This document shows, one piece after another, positions 5,456 to 12,786 of a stretch of DNA of 15,124 nucleotides (position 1 is its first letter; every line of letters begins with the position of its first letter). The translations under genes and the position numbers were made by a program. The notes beneath the pieces are model-generated. The model was not told the DNA's origin. It did not search any database and saw nothing but the letters and a program-made list of their open reading frames with translations. The DNA lies in contig DHWY01000002.1 in the NCBI GenBank assembly GCA_002413425.1, positions 1-15,124 on the forward strand, given 5' to 3'. The stretch is from Candidatus Saccharibacteria bacterium UBA5170. GTDB taxonomy: Bacteria; Patescibacteriota; Saccharimonadia; Saccharimonadales; Saccharimonadaceae.

Positions 5456-6151
5456 ATGCCTGTGATTCAAGATGAAGAATTTGGCAAAATCACTATCCGC
5501 CGTAGCGCCCGCGCCACGCAAGTACGCGTTCGAATCGGACCCGACGGAACGCTGCGGGCCTCGTTGCCGCTTTACGCGCCAATATTTCTCGTCAAAAGCT
5601 TATTAAAATCATCTCGGTCAGAGCTTCGTTTAATGTTTGCTCAAGCCCGTCCGGACGAGACGTACAGCGACGGTATGCGGATCGGCAAAAGCCATACCCT
5701 CATTGTCCGACCAAGCTCTACCAGCCTGATCAAGGTATCGCGACACCACCAACAAATTATCGCTCAGCTTCCGAACAATCAGACGCTCGATGATACGGTG
5801 GTTATCCGCGCAATTAGAGATGCGGTTATCAGCGCGTTACGGTTAGAGGCAAAAAGTTACCTACCTAAACGCTTAGCCTTTTTATCCGACAAATACAGTC
5901 TGGCGTACGAGAACGTCCGATTCTCGCACGCCAGTGGACGGTGGGGAAGTTGCAGTAGTGCCGGCACTGTCAGTTTAAACATTGCGCTCATGAAACTACC
6001 TTTTGAGTTGATTGACTATGTGATTATTCACGAACTATCCCATACTCGCCACATGAATCATAGTCAAGATTTTTGGGAACTGGTCGGAAGTATCGATTCG
6101 CTTTATCGCGTCCATCGACGTGCCTTAAAATTAGAAAAACCATCTATATAA
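5456..6151 (+). CDS. YgjP/DUF45-family metal-dependent protein
   Basis: A 231-residue protein of the DUF45 (YgjP, M48-like metallopeptidase) family. The N-terminus has the typical ITIRRSARATQVRVRIGPDG opening; the central motif SHASGRWGSCSSAG and the strand SLNIALMKLPFELIDYVIIH lead to the zinc site HELSHTRHMNHSQDFW with His192, Glu193 and His196, plus His199 or His202 as further ligands. The metal-site residues are complete. Members were first called zinc peptidases; some have been reported to hydrolyse nucleotides, so the substrate here is open. No signal peptide, so cytoplasmic. AAAGGAG overlaps the stop of the preceding kinase gene, so the two are very likely co-transcribed. Confidence 0.88.
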   Translation: MPVIQDEEFGKITIRRSARATQVRVRIGPDGTLRASLPLYAPIFLVKSLLKSSRSELRLMFAQARPDETYSDGMRIGKSHTLIVRPSSTSLIKVSRHHQQIIAQLPNNQTLDDTVVIRAIRDAVISALRLEAKSYLPKRLAFLSDKYSLAYENVRFSHASGRWGSCSSAGTVSLNIALMKLPFELIDYVIIHELSHTRHMNHSQDFWELVGSIDSLYRVHRRALKLEKPSI

Positions 6152-6170
6152 ACTTTTTGTGCTGGTCGTG

Positions 6171-6176
6171 TATACT
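6171..6176 (+). promoter_or_regulatory. -10 element close to the histidine kinase start
   Basis: TATACT lies ten bases before the ATG at 6187, preceded directly by TG. The mRNA would have a leader of about three bases. No -35 or Shine-Dalgarno sequence is seen. Read-through from the upstream operon is also possible. Confidence 0.45.
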
Positions 6177-6186
6177 TAAACATAAG

Positions 6187-7818
6187 ATGTATAAGGGTGG
6201 ACCCAGTTACACGTCGCAATCTGCGAAAATCATTCGGTACGCAGGCTTACTGGTGCCTATTATTCTCGTTCTCTATGGGCTCTGTATTCAGGCAGGGTTG
6301 GTCAGTTCGATACAATACCTTAATGATGTGAGCTTTTTTGCGTTAGCTTTTTGGTTGATTGTTTTAGGTGTTATTCAATTTCTGTCTCCAAGTCGTACCA
6401 AGCTTGATTCGGCCTTACGGCTTATAGCGTACCATCTCCTTGCGGCCGGATATTTACTATTCGTCTTTGGTATTGCAACCCCGTTTGCGGCTTTTTGGAT
6501 ATTGCTGCTACTGGCCTCCAATACTTATTTTTCAAGGGACGGCCTCAACCTTAGTATTTTGTGGTTTGTGGTTGTTGTAGCCATCGATATCTCGTTTTGG
6601 CATAACATTAGTGCAACAATTGTCGCCTATGACCTTGTCACGCTTATCGCCATCATTCTGAGTGGCCTTGTCACGCTTAGCTTGTCGCTTGCTCAAGAAG
6701 TAGACCATACGGCGCTTTCTAAAAGTAAGCAACAGGAGAGCCTGCAACGAGATAGGGTTCTTACGATTGTCAATAATCTGGCGGACGCAGTACTCAGCAC
6801 TGATATGAATGGTGTCATTCGAGTTTATAACGCCGCTAGTTTAAACCTGCTTGATACAAACGATAGCCTAAATGGTCGATATATCGACGATCTCCTTAAA
6901 CTGGTTGATCAATCTGACAAACCAGTTAGTTTATTTAACCAATTCAAAACAGCCAAGGGGGCGTTCACGCGCGACGACCTCAATTATGTTTATGATGACG
7001 GAGAAGAAATTCGCCTTGAAATAACCTACTCACCAATTCGCAGTAGCTACAGTCGTTCTAAAAAGAGCGAAACCCATGATGGTTACATTGTTATTATGAG
7101 AGACATCACAAAATCCAAGAGCCTCGAGGAAGAACGCGATGAATTCATCAGCGTCATCAGCCATGAGCTTCGGACACCGATTACTATCGTTGAAGGTACT
7201 ATCTCAAATGTCCAGGTGATGATGGAGCACCCCGATGCCACCCATCTGATGCTAACGGATGCGATGACGATGGCCCATGATCAAATTGTCTACTTGGCCC
7301 ATATGGTGAACGACCTGAGCACCCTATCCAGGGCAGAGCGTGGGGTGGCTGATACGCCCGAAGATATTGACGTCCGCGAACTAATACATAAATTACATGA
7401 CGAATATAACAAAGAAGCCACCGAAAAAGGTCTGCATCTTAACCTAGATATTGATGGCTCGCTTGGTCATGTCTATACCAGTCGGCTGTATTTGGAAGAA
7501 ATGCTCCAGAATTTTATTACCAACGCAATTAAATATACCAAAACGGGGTCGGTGACTATCACTGTTAAACAAAAGCTTGGAGTAATGGAATTTACAGTCA
7601 AGGATACAGGTATTGGTATTAGTAAATCGGATCAGACAAAGATTTTCCAAAAATTTTATCGTAGCGAAGACTACCGTACGCGAGAAACCACCGGTACAGG
7701 CCTTGGGCTCTATGTCGCAACTAAACTCGCCCATAAAGCAGGTACGAAAATTAAGTTTACGAGCCGCTTAAACCATGGCTCGAAATTCAGTTTCACCCTG
7801 CCAGTTAAAGCGCAGTAG
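6187..7818 (+). CDS. Orphan membrane sensor histidine kinase (six TM, PAS)
   Basis: A 543-residue sensor kinase. Six hydrophobic helices cover about residues 15-165, followed by a linker, a PAS domain (about 190-305, starting VNNLADAVLSTDMNGVIRVY), a HisKA domain with the phospho-acceptor in FISVISHELRTP (His326), and a HATPase domain with the N box NFITNAIKYT (about 441), the G1 box DTGIGIS, the F box KIFQKFYR and the G2 box TGTGLGLYVA. All catalytic boxes are intact. The almost loop-free six-helix input suggests sensing within the membrane. No response regulator lies nearby, so its partner is elsewhere. The frame reaches back to 6073 inside the previous gene; I take ATG 6187 as the start because of the -10 just before it and because the membrane domain begins there. 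Ends in tandem TAG TAG, three bases from the convergent gene's stop. Confidence 0.93.
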   Translation: MYKGGPSYTSQSAKIIRYAGLLVPIILVLYGLCIQAGLVSSIQYLNDVSFFALAFWLIVLGVIQFLSPSRTKLDSALRLIAYHLLAAGYLLFVFGIATPFAAFWILLLLASNTYFSRDGLNLSILWFVVVVAIDISFWHNISATIVAYDLVTLIAIILSGLVTLSLSLAQEVDHTALSKSKQQESLQRDRVLTIVNNLADAVLSTDMNGVIRVYNAASLNLLDTNDSLNGRYIDDLLKLVDQSDKPVSLFNQFKTAKGAFTRDDLNYVYDDGEEIRLEITYSPIRSSYSRSKKSETHDGYIVIMRDITKSKSLEEERDEFISVISHELRTPITIVEGTISNVQVMMEHPDATHLMLTDAMTMAHDQIVYLAHMVNDLSTLSRAERGVADTPEDIDVRELIHKLHDEYNKEATEKGLHLNLDIDGSLGHVYTSRLYLEEMLQNFITNAIKYTKTGSVTITVKQKLGVMEFTVKDTGIGISKSDQTKIFQKFYRSEDYRTRETTGTGLGLYVATKLAHKAGTKIKFTSRLNHGSKFSFTLPVKAQ

Positions 7819-7821
7819 TAG

Positions 7822-9012
7822 CTATTCTTTGGCTGCGATAATGGGGGATAGATGTTGTTTTAGAACCGTAATAGGACGGCCTTTCCACATTACCTTATGG
7901 CGGAGATGGCGGTTAATACTAATCACTAGGATAACAAATTCCTGGGCAATAATAAGGGGCCATAGGATAACGCCAAGCCACCAACCTTCTTGTCGTACTT
8001 TATCAAGGTAGAGACTGTAGAGTGACCCATAGACACATAATTGCCACAGTGCCATTGTCTGCAGAATAGTCCAATCCGAGAATAAGCCAGCCACCAGCAC
8101 TAAAGCAGGAAGATTCAATAGGAGTAAACCAACTAATGCCAAGAAGTAACTGGCAAAACGCCCGCCCAGAACTGGAAATAACAGCCGAATACTCGTCTCG
8201 ACTTGTGACGACCATTTCTTCTCATAGCTTATCCCGAGCAGTGGCGTACTAATAATAAAACGATAGCTGTGTCGTGCCATCAGAGCCGCCGCGAGCTTCG
8301 CTTCGGGCTGAATGTCACGTTGGTACGGTTCGAAGCCGCCTAGGGCGTCGCGAAGGGTGTGACGATGAATCATCCAAGCGCTACTGGCGACCGCCGGAGC
8401 AGATGGACGATGCAGAATCAATTCCCAAAAATAACGTAAGGTTCCAAACAACACGCTACCACGCCAGCCGTCCTGACGCCATGGCAAAACGGATACCATC
8501 GAGACCTTCTCTTGTTGCGCGTACGCCACCAACTGGCCAATCGTATCGGGCATAATCTGCGTATCGACGTCGAGATAGAGCAGGTAGCTCCCGCTCGCCT
8601 CGTCAAGCAGTGCTTGCAGAGCATGATTTTTACCGAGCCAACCATCTGGTAGCGGCGAACCTTCCACAAAACGGACTCCAGCGTGGGCAAAGGCTTTGAT
8701 AAGCGTTGAGGTATTGTCACCAGAACTGTCATCAAGTACGATAATCTCGAGTTTTGGATAACGACTGGCAATAACACGCTCCAAGCATTGTGTCATGGCG
8801 TGTGTCTCGTTGCGGGCAGGAATACAAACGCTAACGCTCGGCAAATCGTTCAACATACTCGGGGCACTCAGTAACTTTTTCATCTTGAAATTTTTGAAGG
8901 CAAACATCAGCTTCCAGGCAAAAAATACACTCACAAGAGTCAAGAGAATGAACACGCTATATAAGATAAGCTCAAGCATCTCCTCCATGATACCACGCTT
9001 GACGGAAGTCAT
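7822..9012 (-). CDS. Family 2 glycosyltransferase, CrtQ/HpnB-like, membrane-bound
   Basis: A 396-residue glycosyltransferase with a membrane helix at about residues 14-36, a GT-A domain, and three or four C-terminal membrane helices. The catalytic domain shows VSVCIPARNE, the acidic VLDDSSGDNT, the motif PDGWLGKNHAL typical of the CrtQ/HpnB-like subgroup, the metal-binding YLDVDTQ, and the ending VMWKGRPI. It should transfer a sugar from a nucleotide donor to a lipid or isoprenoid acceptor at the membrane; the acceptor is not deducible and no carotenoid or hopanoid gene lies nearby. The ATG at 9012 is ten bases after a -10 element; internal ATGs at 8988 and 8979 are alternatives, the latter directly abutting GGAGGAG. 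Convergent with the kinase with no terminator between. Confidence 0.88.
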   Translation of the reverse strand: MTSVKRGIMEEMLELILYSVFILLTLVSVFFAWKLMFAFKNFKMKKLLSAPSMLNDLPSVSVCIPARNETHAMTQCLERVIASRYPKLEIIVLDDSSGDNTSTLIKAFAHAGVRFVEGSPLPDGWLGKNHALQALLDEASGSYLLYLDVDTQIMPDTIGQLVAYAQQEKVSMVSVLPWRQDGWRGSVLFGTLRYFWELILHRPSAPAVASSAWMIHRHTLRDALGGFEPYQRDIQPEAKLAAALMARHSYRFIISTPLLGISYEKKWSSQVETSIRLLFPVLGGRFASYFLALVGLLLLNLPALVLVAGLFSDWTILQTMALWQLCVYGSLYSLYLDKVRQEGWWLGVILWPLIIAQEFVILVISINRHLRHKVMWKGRPITVLKQHLSPIIAAKE

Positions 9013-9022
9013 AAGACCAGCT

Positions 9023-9028
9023 ATAGTA
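9023..9028 (-). promoter_or_regulatory. -10 element of the glycosyltransferase gene
   Basis: On the minus strand TACTAT lies ten bases before the ATG, giving at most a very short leader. No convincing -35. It is back to back with the secE promoter, whose -35 starts five bases away. Confidence 0.45.
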
Positions 9029-9032
9029 CTAC

Positions 9033-9061
9033 TTGACAGTCTGCAACAGCAGGCTTTTTAT
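9033..9061 (+). promoter_or_regulatory. Promoter of secE
   Basis: Perfect TTGACA at 9033-9038, a 17-base spacer and TTTTAT at 9056-9061 (TATATT at 9059 is an alternative with a 20-base spacer). The predicted start near 9068 leaves a leader of only about nine bases, so the GGGAG at 9065-9069 may be partly outside the mRNA. Confidence 0.6.
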
Positions 9062-9076
9062 ATTGGGAGTAACTAA

Positions 9077-9445
9077 GTGGCAACCAAAGCAAAAAAATCC
9101 ACCAAGAAAAAGGCGACACCCGCCAAGACAGTCTCGACTGTCACGCGTATTAAAGCCAGCGACTCCGCGCCAAGCAAACCAGTAGCACCCGCTGTAACGC
9201 CACAGACAAAAGCGCGTACTAAACGTGCCTCGGCCGTCTCGGCAAAGTCAGTATTTGCACCGTTAATTGCCGCCGGCACCTATTTCAAAGGCGCTTGGTA
9301 CGAGCTACGTCAGGTAAGTTGGCCAAACCGCAAAGAGACGTGGAGCCTCACGGCTGCCGTTATGATTTTTAGCGCCTTCTTCATAGTACTCATCGTACTA
9401 CTTGATGCGTTATTTAAATATTTATTTGAACTAATTTTAAAATAA
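9077..9445 (+). CDS. secE: Preprotein translocase subunit SecE
   Basis: A 122-residue protein starting at GTG. The last 55 residues carry the SecE signature: an amphipathic helix GAWYELRQVSWPNRKETW and one membrane helix (about residues 92-112, VMIFSAFFIVLIVLLDALF). This is the clamp subunit that holds SecY in the SecYEG channel. About 65 residues precede this, rich in lysine, alanine, threonine and proline (KKSTKKKATPAKT at the start), longer than in single-helix SecE proteins of about 60-70 residues and likely disordered. GGGAG lies seven bases before GTG. It is followed by nusG after 19 bases, the standard bacterial pair, and is transcribed away from the glycosyltransferase gene. Confidence 0.93.
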   Translation: MATKAKKSTKKKATPAKTVSTVTRIKASDSAPSKPVAPAVTPQTKARTKRASAVSAKSVFAPLIAAGTYFKGAWYELRQVSWPNRKETWSLTAAVMIFSAFFIVLIVLLDALFKYLFELILK

Positions 9446-9464
9446 ATCCAGAAAGGATCTATTC

Positions 9465-10007
9465 ATGGCAAATCGATACGACTCAACTAGACAATGGTAC
9501 GCTATTCACACCTACAGCGGCTACGAGGAAAAAGTAGCCGATAGTATCCGCCAACGTCTTGAAGCTGTCGACATGGCAGATAAAATTTTCGACGTTATGG
9601 TACCAAAAGAGAAGCAGATCGAGATTAAAAACGGTAAACGTAAAGTCGTCGAGAAGAAAATTTTCCAAGGTTATGTCCTGGTTGAAATGAAATTGACCGA
9701 CGAAACGTGGTACATTATCCGCAACACTCCTGGCGTGACGGGCTTTGTTGGGACTGGCACCGAGCCAACTCCAGTATCTGATAGCGAGATTAGCAAGATC
9801 AAGAAGCGTATGGGCGTCGAAGATCCAAAACATCACATCGACTTCAAAGAAGGCGAAGTAGTCAGCATTACCGATGGTCCATTCAAGGGATTTGACGGTT
9901 CAATTAGTGAAATTGACACCCAAAAAGGCAAGATCAAAGTCATGGTCAGTATGTTTGGCCGCGATACGCCAATCGAGCTTGACGCCCTGCAGGTAAGCAA
10001 AGTCTAA
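9465..10007 (+). CDS. nusG: Transcription elongation/antitermination factor NusG
   Basis: A 180-residue protein matching E. coli NusG in length (181). The N-terminal NGN domain (about 8-120) shows WYAIHTYSGYEEKVADSIRQ, the motif VPKEKQIEIKNGKRK, and FQGYVLVEMKLTDETWYIIR followed by TPGVTGFVGTG, the residues that bind the RNA polymerase clamp helices. The C-terminal KOW domain (about 126-178) reads EGEVVSITDGPFKGFDGSI. It suppresses pausing and links RNA polymerase to Rho or ribosomal protein S10. AGAAAGGAT precedes the ATG at good spacing. It is the second gene of an operon with secE and probably shares its transcript with the small gene eight bases downstream. Confidence 0.96.
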   Translation: MANRYDSTRQWYAIHTYSGYEEKVADSIRQRLEAVDMADKIFDVMVPKEKQIEIKNGKRKVVEKKIFQGYVLVEMKLTDETWYIIRNTPGVTGFVGTGTEPTPVSDSEISKIKKRMGVEDPKHHIDFKEGEVVSITDGPFKGFDGSISEIDTQKGKIKVMVSMFGRDTPIELDALQVSKV

Positions 10008-10015
10008 TCAGCACT

Positions 10016-10303
10016 ATGCGTGATACTAATAACGAAGTTATTACCGTCATCATCCGAACTGCCGAACAACCCCCTCGCATTCTTATAACGACCGAGGGAG
10101 AAGTACCTGTAGTAGAGGTAGAGACGGGCGACAGCCCAGAAACAACATTATACGCACTAGGTAAACAAGCTATCGGGCAGAACCTTTACGTTGATCGTGT
10201 ACATCCCCATAGCCCAAACGGAAGAAAGTTTATAACAAAACCAGTCCATCCCGACACAATACCAAATGCCGGCTATACATGGACGGAAACTGACGCAAGC
10301 TAA
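10016..10303 (+). CDS. Hypothetical protein between nusG and rplK
   Basis: A 95-residue soluble protein of unknown function. It begins with a strand (EVITVIIRT), continues through RILITTEGEVPVVEVETGDS and a helix-like ETTLYALGKQAIGQ, and ends with a polar tail with several Pro and His residues. The pattern suggests a small alpha/beta fold; no catalytic motif or membrane segment. It starts eight bases after the nusG stop with no recognisable Shine-Dalgarno sequence, so it probably depends on coupling to nusG. A gene at this position is not part of the common secE-nusG-rplK-rplA order. Confidence 0.75.
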   Translation: MRDTNNEVITVIIRTAEQPPRILITTEGEVPVVEVETGDSPETTLYALGKQAIGQNLYVDRVHPHSPNGRKFITKPVHPDTIPNAGYTWTETDAS

Positions 10304-10313
10304 CACGTATAGG

Positions 10314-10342
10314 TTGATGTTACGGTCAATATCTGCTACAAT
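10314..10342 (+). promoter_or_regulatory. Promoter of rplK
   Basis: TTGATG at 10314-10319, a 17-base spacer, and TACAAT at 10337-10342 with extended TGC (10334-10336). Predicted start near 10349, leader about 49 bases. It separates rplK from the secE-nusG transcript. Confidence 0.85.
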
Positions 10343-10356
10343 ACCCCAGTTACGCA

Positions 10357-10382
10357 CTAAATATAGCTTCAAAAATATTTAG
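10357..10382 (+). promoter_or_regulatory. Hairpin in the rplK leader
   Basis: CTAAATAT (10357-10364) and ATATTTAG (10375-10382) form a perfect 8-bp AT-rich stem with a ten-base loop, immediately before the ribosome binding site AAAAGGAAAA. It does not cover the binding site. It does not resemble the L1 target. Role unknown; it may stabilise the 5' end. Confidence 0.5.
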
Positions 10383-10397
10383 TTCAAAAGGAAAATT

Positions 10398-10823
10398 ATG
10401 GCAAAAAAAGTTATTGGAAATCTAAAATTACGTATTCCTGCCGGTCGTGCGACCGCTGGTCCTCCAGTTGGCTCAACCTTGGGTCAATGGGGTCTAAACA
10501 TGATGGATTTTATCAATCCATTCAACGCCGCAACCAAAGAGCTGATGGGTAAGGACGTTATCGTTCACCTGCAAGTATTCGAAAACCGAACCTTCGCCTG
10601 GAGGTCTTTAGGCCAACCAGTCGACGATTTGATCCGTGAAAAAGTCGGTATCAAAAAGGGGAGTGGCACGCCGCATTCTGAAAAAGTTGGTAAAATTACT
10701 CGGGCTCAACTTGAGGAAATTGCAGAACTTAAAAAAGACCAGCTTAATGCTATCGACATGGATGGCCGCGTGAAAGTTATCGCCGGTACCGCCCGTTCAA
10801 TGGGTGTTGAAGTAGAAGGCTAG
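10398..10823 (+). CDS. rplK: 50S ribosomal protein L11
   Basis: A 141-residue protein, the standard L11 length. The N-terminal domain has LRIPAGRATAGPPVGSTLGQ, the proline-rich region that contacts thiostrepton-class drugs and release factors; the C-terminal RNA-binding domain shows GSGTPHSEKVGKITRAQLEE and ends in DMDGRVKVIAGTARSMGVEV, the stretch that binds the 23S GTPase centre. One notable departure is HLQVFENRTFAWRSLGQPV, where most L11 proteins have a shorter 'Y-x-D-(R/K)-S-F-(T/S)-F' form. AAAGGAAAA lies just before the ATG. Unlike in most bacteria, rplA does not follow; a terminator does, and rplA is 2 kb away. Confidence 0.96.
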   Translation: MAKKVIGNLKLRIPAGRATAGPPVGSTLGQWGLNMMDFINPFNAATKELMGKDVIVHLQVFENRTFAWRSLGQPVDDLIREKVGIKKGSGTPHSEKVGKITRAQLEEIAELKKDQLNAIDMDGRVKVIAGTARSMGVEVEG

Positions 10824-10847
10824 AACCTTTTTTACAAAAATTAAATA

Positions 10848-10873
10848 CCGCACAGCAATGTGCGGCATTTTTT
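10848..10873 (+). terminator. Intrinsic terminator of rplK
   Basis: Perfect 7-bp stem CCGCACA / TGTGCGG around a GCAA (GNRA) tetraloop, then CATTTTTT. An A-rich stretch upstream means it may also serve the minus strand. Confidence 0.92.
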
Positions 10874-10874
10874 A

Positions 10875-10967
10875 TTACGGGTGACGTCCGGTAGGGCCAC
10901 TCCAAAATTGTTTTAGTGTAATCAATAAAAAATTTTAGGGGTAAACCGAACGTCAGGACCCGTGTAA
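10875..10967. repeat. 93-base imperfect inverted repeat of unknown nature
   Basis: Nearly the whole stretch folds on itself. From the ends inward: TTAC/GTAA, GGG/CCC, TGACGTCCGGT (10882-10892) with ACCGAACGTCA (10945-10955, one mismatch), CTCC/GGGG, AAAATT/AATTTT, TTTTA/TAAAA, and a ten-base loop at 10916-10925. Small bulges separate the blocks, for about 33 pairs. It fills the gap between the rplK terminator and the end of the FAD oxidase gene. It carries no reading frame. Confidence 0.75.
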
Positions 10968-10984
10968 ATTACATAAGTCATGGC

Positions 10985-12643
10985 CTAGAAATGCTCGCGG
11001 ATATGCGAATAACTGTAATCCCAATCGGCATTGGCCTTTTTGTGAGGATTAAAGATTCCGTCTGGATCAAAGATAGCCTTTGTCTCTTGGAATAATTTGA
11101 CCATCTCTTTGCCGTACATTTCCTTAAGCCATGGACCGCGGACTAAACCGTCGTTATGTTCACCACTGAGGCTCCCTTTATATTTTAAAACAAGCTCGTT
11201 AACCTCCTTCATAGCCGGCATAATCTTTTTACGATCCCTTTTATCTTCCAGTTTCATAAGGGGTATGATATGGAAATTACCATCACCCATATGACCAGCG
11301 ATGGTCGCAAATAATTTGTATTTTTTAATGATGGCACGCAGCTGAGGCAAAAATTCTGGCAAATACTCGGGATTAACCACTAAGTCATCAATAAAGGGCG
11401 CCGTGTGTTTGTCTTTCACTTTACTACGCAGTAATTGAAAACTATAGCGTCGCATAATCCAAAATTTTTCACTGGCACCTTCGGTGGGGTCTTCTTCGAA
11501 ACCATTGATCTCGTAACGGGCTTTCAGGTGAGATAGCTCTTTATGGAGGGCTTTAATTTTGGCTCGAACTTCTGCTTCGGTCTCGCCGTTAAACTCAACC
11601 ATCAGCACCAGCTTGGGAATGCCACGCAGCAGCTGCAAGCCATCGGGGATTAGGGTCAACAACAGATGAATAAACTTGACCGGTCCAAGCAAACGGAGAA
11701 AGCTTGGCATGAATCTGATACTCAGCCAAAGCGTCGCGTCATCAAAACTTTCGAAGGTTACAGGTTTGTGTTTAAGCACTGCTGGGATCAGTTCCCCCAA
11801 ATCATCAATGTCATGCATGAATAACACCAAAAGACCCGAGTGCTTGGCGCGCTTGACAAGCTTTAAGGTACCCTGCGTGACAAAGCCGAGCGTACCCTGG
11901 GCACCAATAATAACCTGAGTTAGGTCAAAGATACCTGTTTCGCGGTCCCAAACATCCCACAAACGGTATCCAGTCGAGTTCTTGCTGACGTGCGGCTTGG
12001 CAGCCTTGATTTGATCGTAATGCTTTTCAATCAGTTCGAAAAGATCGCGATAGATCGTCCCCTCAAAGTCATCTTGAGCCATCTTGAGAATCAATTTGTC
12101 ACGACTCAGCGGCTTTACTATTCGCTCAATGCCATCAGCAAATACAAACTTGAGTTCGGGTACGTAGCGTTCAGTTTTTCCATAGCGCAGCGACCGTTCG
12201 CCGCCACTGTTGTTATTGATAATACCGCCGATAGTACACATATCCCGACTGGCGGGATAACTTGGCAATTCGTATTCTCCGGTTAATTTATCGAAATCGC
12301 GGTAAAAAGCGCCCGGTTCCGAAGTGGCCCTATCGCCATCAACTGACAGGACTTTGGTCAAATATTTATTAAAATCAACAATAATCGAGTCGTTAATAGC
12401 GGCGCCGCTCATATCGGTTCCGCCGCCGCGAGCTGTTAACGATAGGCTAGGGATATCTTTTTTCTTTTCAGCGACGAGTTTGACGGCGGTAATCACATCG
12501 CCGATTGTTTTTGGAGCGATGACCAGCTGTGGCTGTATCTCGAACATTGATGCATCGTGCGAGTAGGTTTCAAGGGTTGCTTTGGAATCATCTATATCGC
12601 CACTGAATTTCCGGGTTTTTAATTGTGCCTTTAAGTCTTCCAT
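10985..12643 (-). CDS. FAD-linked oxidase, D-lactate dehydrogenase/GlcD type
   Basis: A 552-residue flavoprotein of the FAD-oxidase family (VAO fold). The FAD-binding domain shows SLTARGGGTDMSGAAIND (pyrophosphate loop), YPASRDMCTIGGIINNNSGG, and VIIGAQGTLGFVT; the C-terminal domain ends with TIAGHMGDGNFHIIPL and SGEHNDGLVRGPW, histidine-containing motifs of the D-lactate/glycolate/2-hydroxyglutarate dehydrogenases. It probably oxidises a D-2-hydroxy acid, with D-lactate most likely in a fermentative organism. There is no fused iron-sulfur domain. The frame extends to 12679, but TATGCT seven bases before ATG 12643 sets the start there, with no Shine-Dalgarno sequence. It sits on the opposite strand between rplK and rplA, which it separates. 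Confidence 0.9.
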   Translation of the reverse strand: MEDLKAQLKTRKFSGDIDDSKATLETYSHDASMFEIQPQLVIAPKTIGDVITAVKLVAEKKKDIPSLSLTARGGGTDMSGAAINDSIIVDFNKYLTKVLSVDGDRATSEPGAFYRDFDKLTGEYELPSYPASRDMCTIGGIINNNSGGERSLRYGKTERYVPELKFVFADGIERIVKPLSRDKLILKMAQDDFEGTIYRDLFELIEKHYDQIKAAKPHVSKNSTGYRLWDVWDRETGIFDLTQVIIGAQGTLGFVTQGTLKLVKRAKHSGLLVLFMHDIDDLGELIPAVLKHKPVTFESFDDATLWLSIRFMPSFLRLLGPVKFIHLLLTLIPDGLQLLRGIPKLVLMVEFNGETEAEVRAKIKALHKELSHLKARYEINGFEEDPTEGASEKFWIMRRYSFQLLRSKVKDKHTAPFIDDLVVNPEYLPEFLPQLRAIIKKYKLFATIAGHMGDGNFHIIPLMKLEDKRDRKKIMPAMKEVNELVLKYKGSLSGEHNDGLVRGPWLKEMYGKEMVKLFQETKAIFDPDGIFNPHKKANADWDYSYSHIREHF

Positions 12644-12650
12644 AAGCTTT

Positions 12651-12679
12651 AGCATAATGCCTAGCTGCAAGATACGCAA
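12651..12679 (-). promoter_or_regulatory. Promoter of the FAD oxidase gene, predicted leaderless
   Basis: On the minus strand TTGCGT (12679-12674), a 17-base spacer, TATGCT (12656-12651), then seven bases to the ATG at 12643. Transcription should start at the ATG. Confidence 0.65.
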
Positions 12680-12691
12680 ACTAAAGTTATC

Positions 12692-12720
12692 TGGTCATCT
12701 GTCGGGGTTTATGCTATAGT
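12692..12720 (+). promoter_or_regulatory. Promoter of rplA
   Basis: Extended -10 TGCTATAGT (12712-12720) with a weak -35 TGGTCA (12692-12697) at 17 bases. Predicted start near 12727, so the transcript opens into the L1-type hairpin. Confidence 0.7.
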
Positions 12721-12737
12721 ATTGGGATAACAATCAA

Positions 12738-12770
12738 TGTTGGGAGGCCGAGTCGGCCGTTACTACCACA
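12738..12770 (+). promoter_or_regulatory. L1-binding leader site in the rplA mRNA
   Basis: An outer stem pairs TG-TGG (12738-12743, one bulged T) with CCACA (12766-12770); an inner stem pairs GGCCG (12746-12750) with CGGCC (12754-12758) around AGT. Between them lies an asymmetric internal loop with GA on the left and GTTACTA on the right. The layout TGGGAGG...CCGTTA..ACCAC matches the L1 recognition element that imitates helix 76-77 of 23S rRNA and is used for feedback repression of L1 operons. Assignment is from memory of that motif. The ribosome binding site begins one base later, so bound L1 would block initiation. Confidence 0.7.
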
Positions 12771-12786
12771 GAAAGGGTTTATACCT

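Noticed and set aside
6073..6186. Upstream extension of the histidine kinase
   Set aside because: It overlaps the end of the YgjP-like gene and precedes the predicted transcription start.
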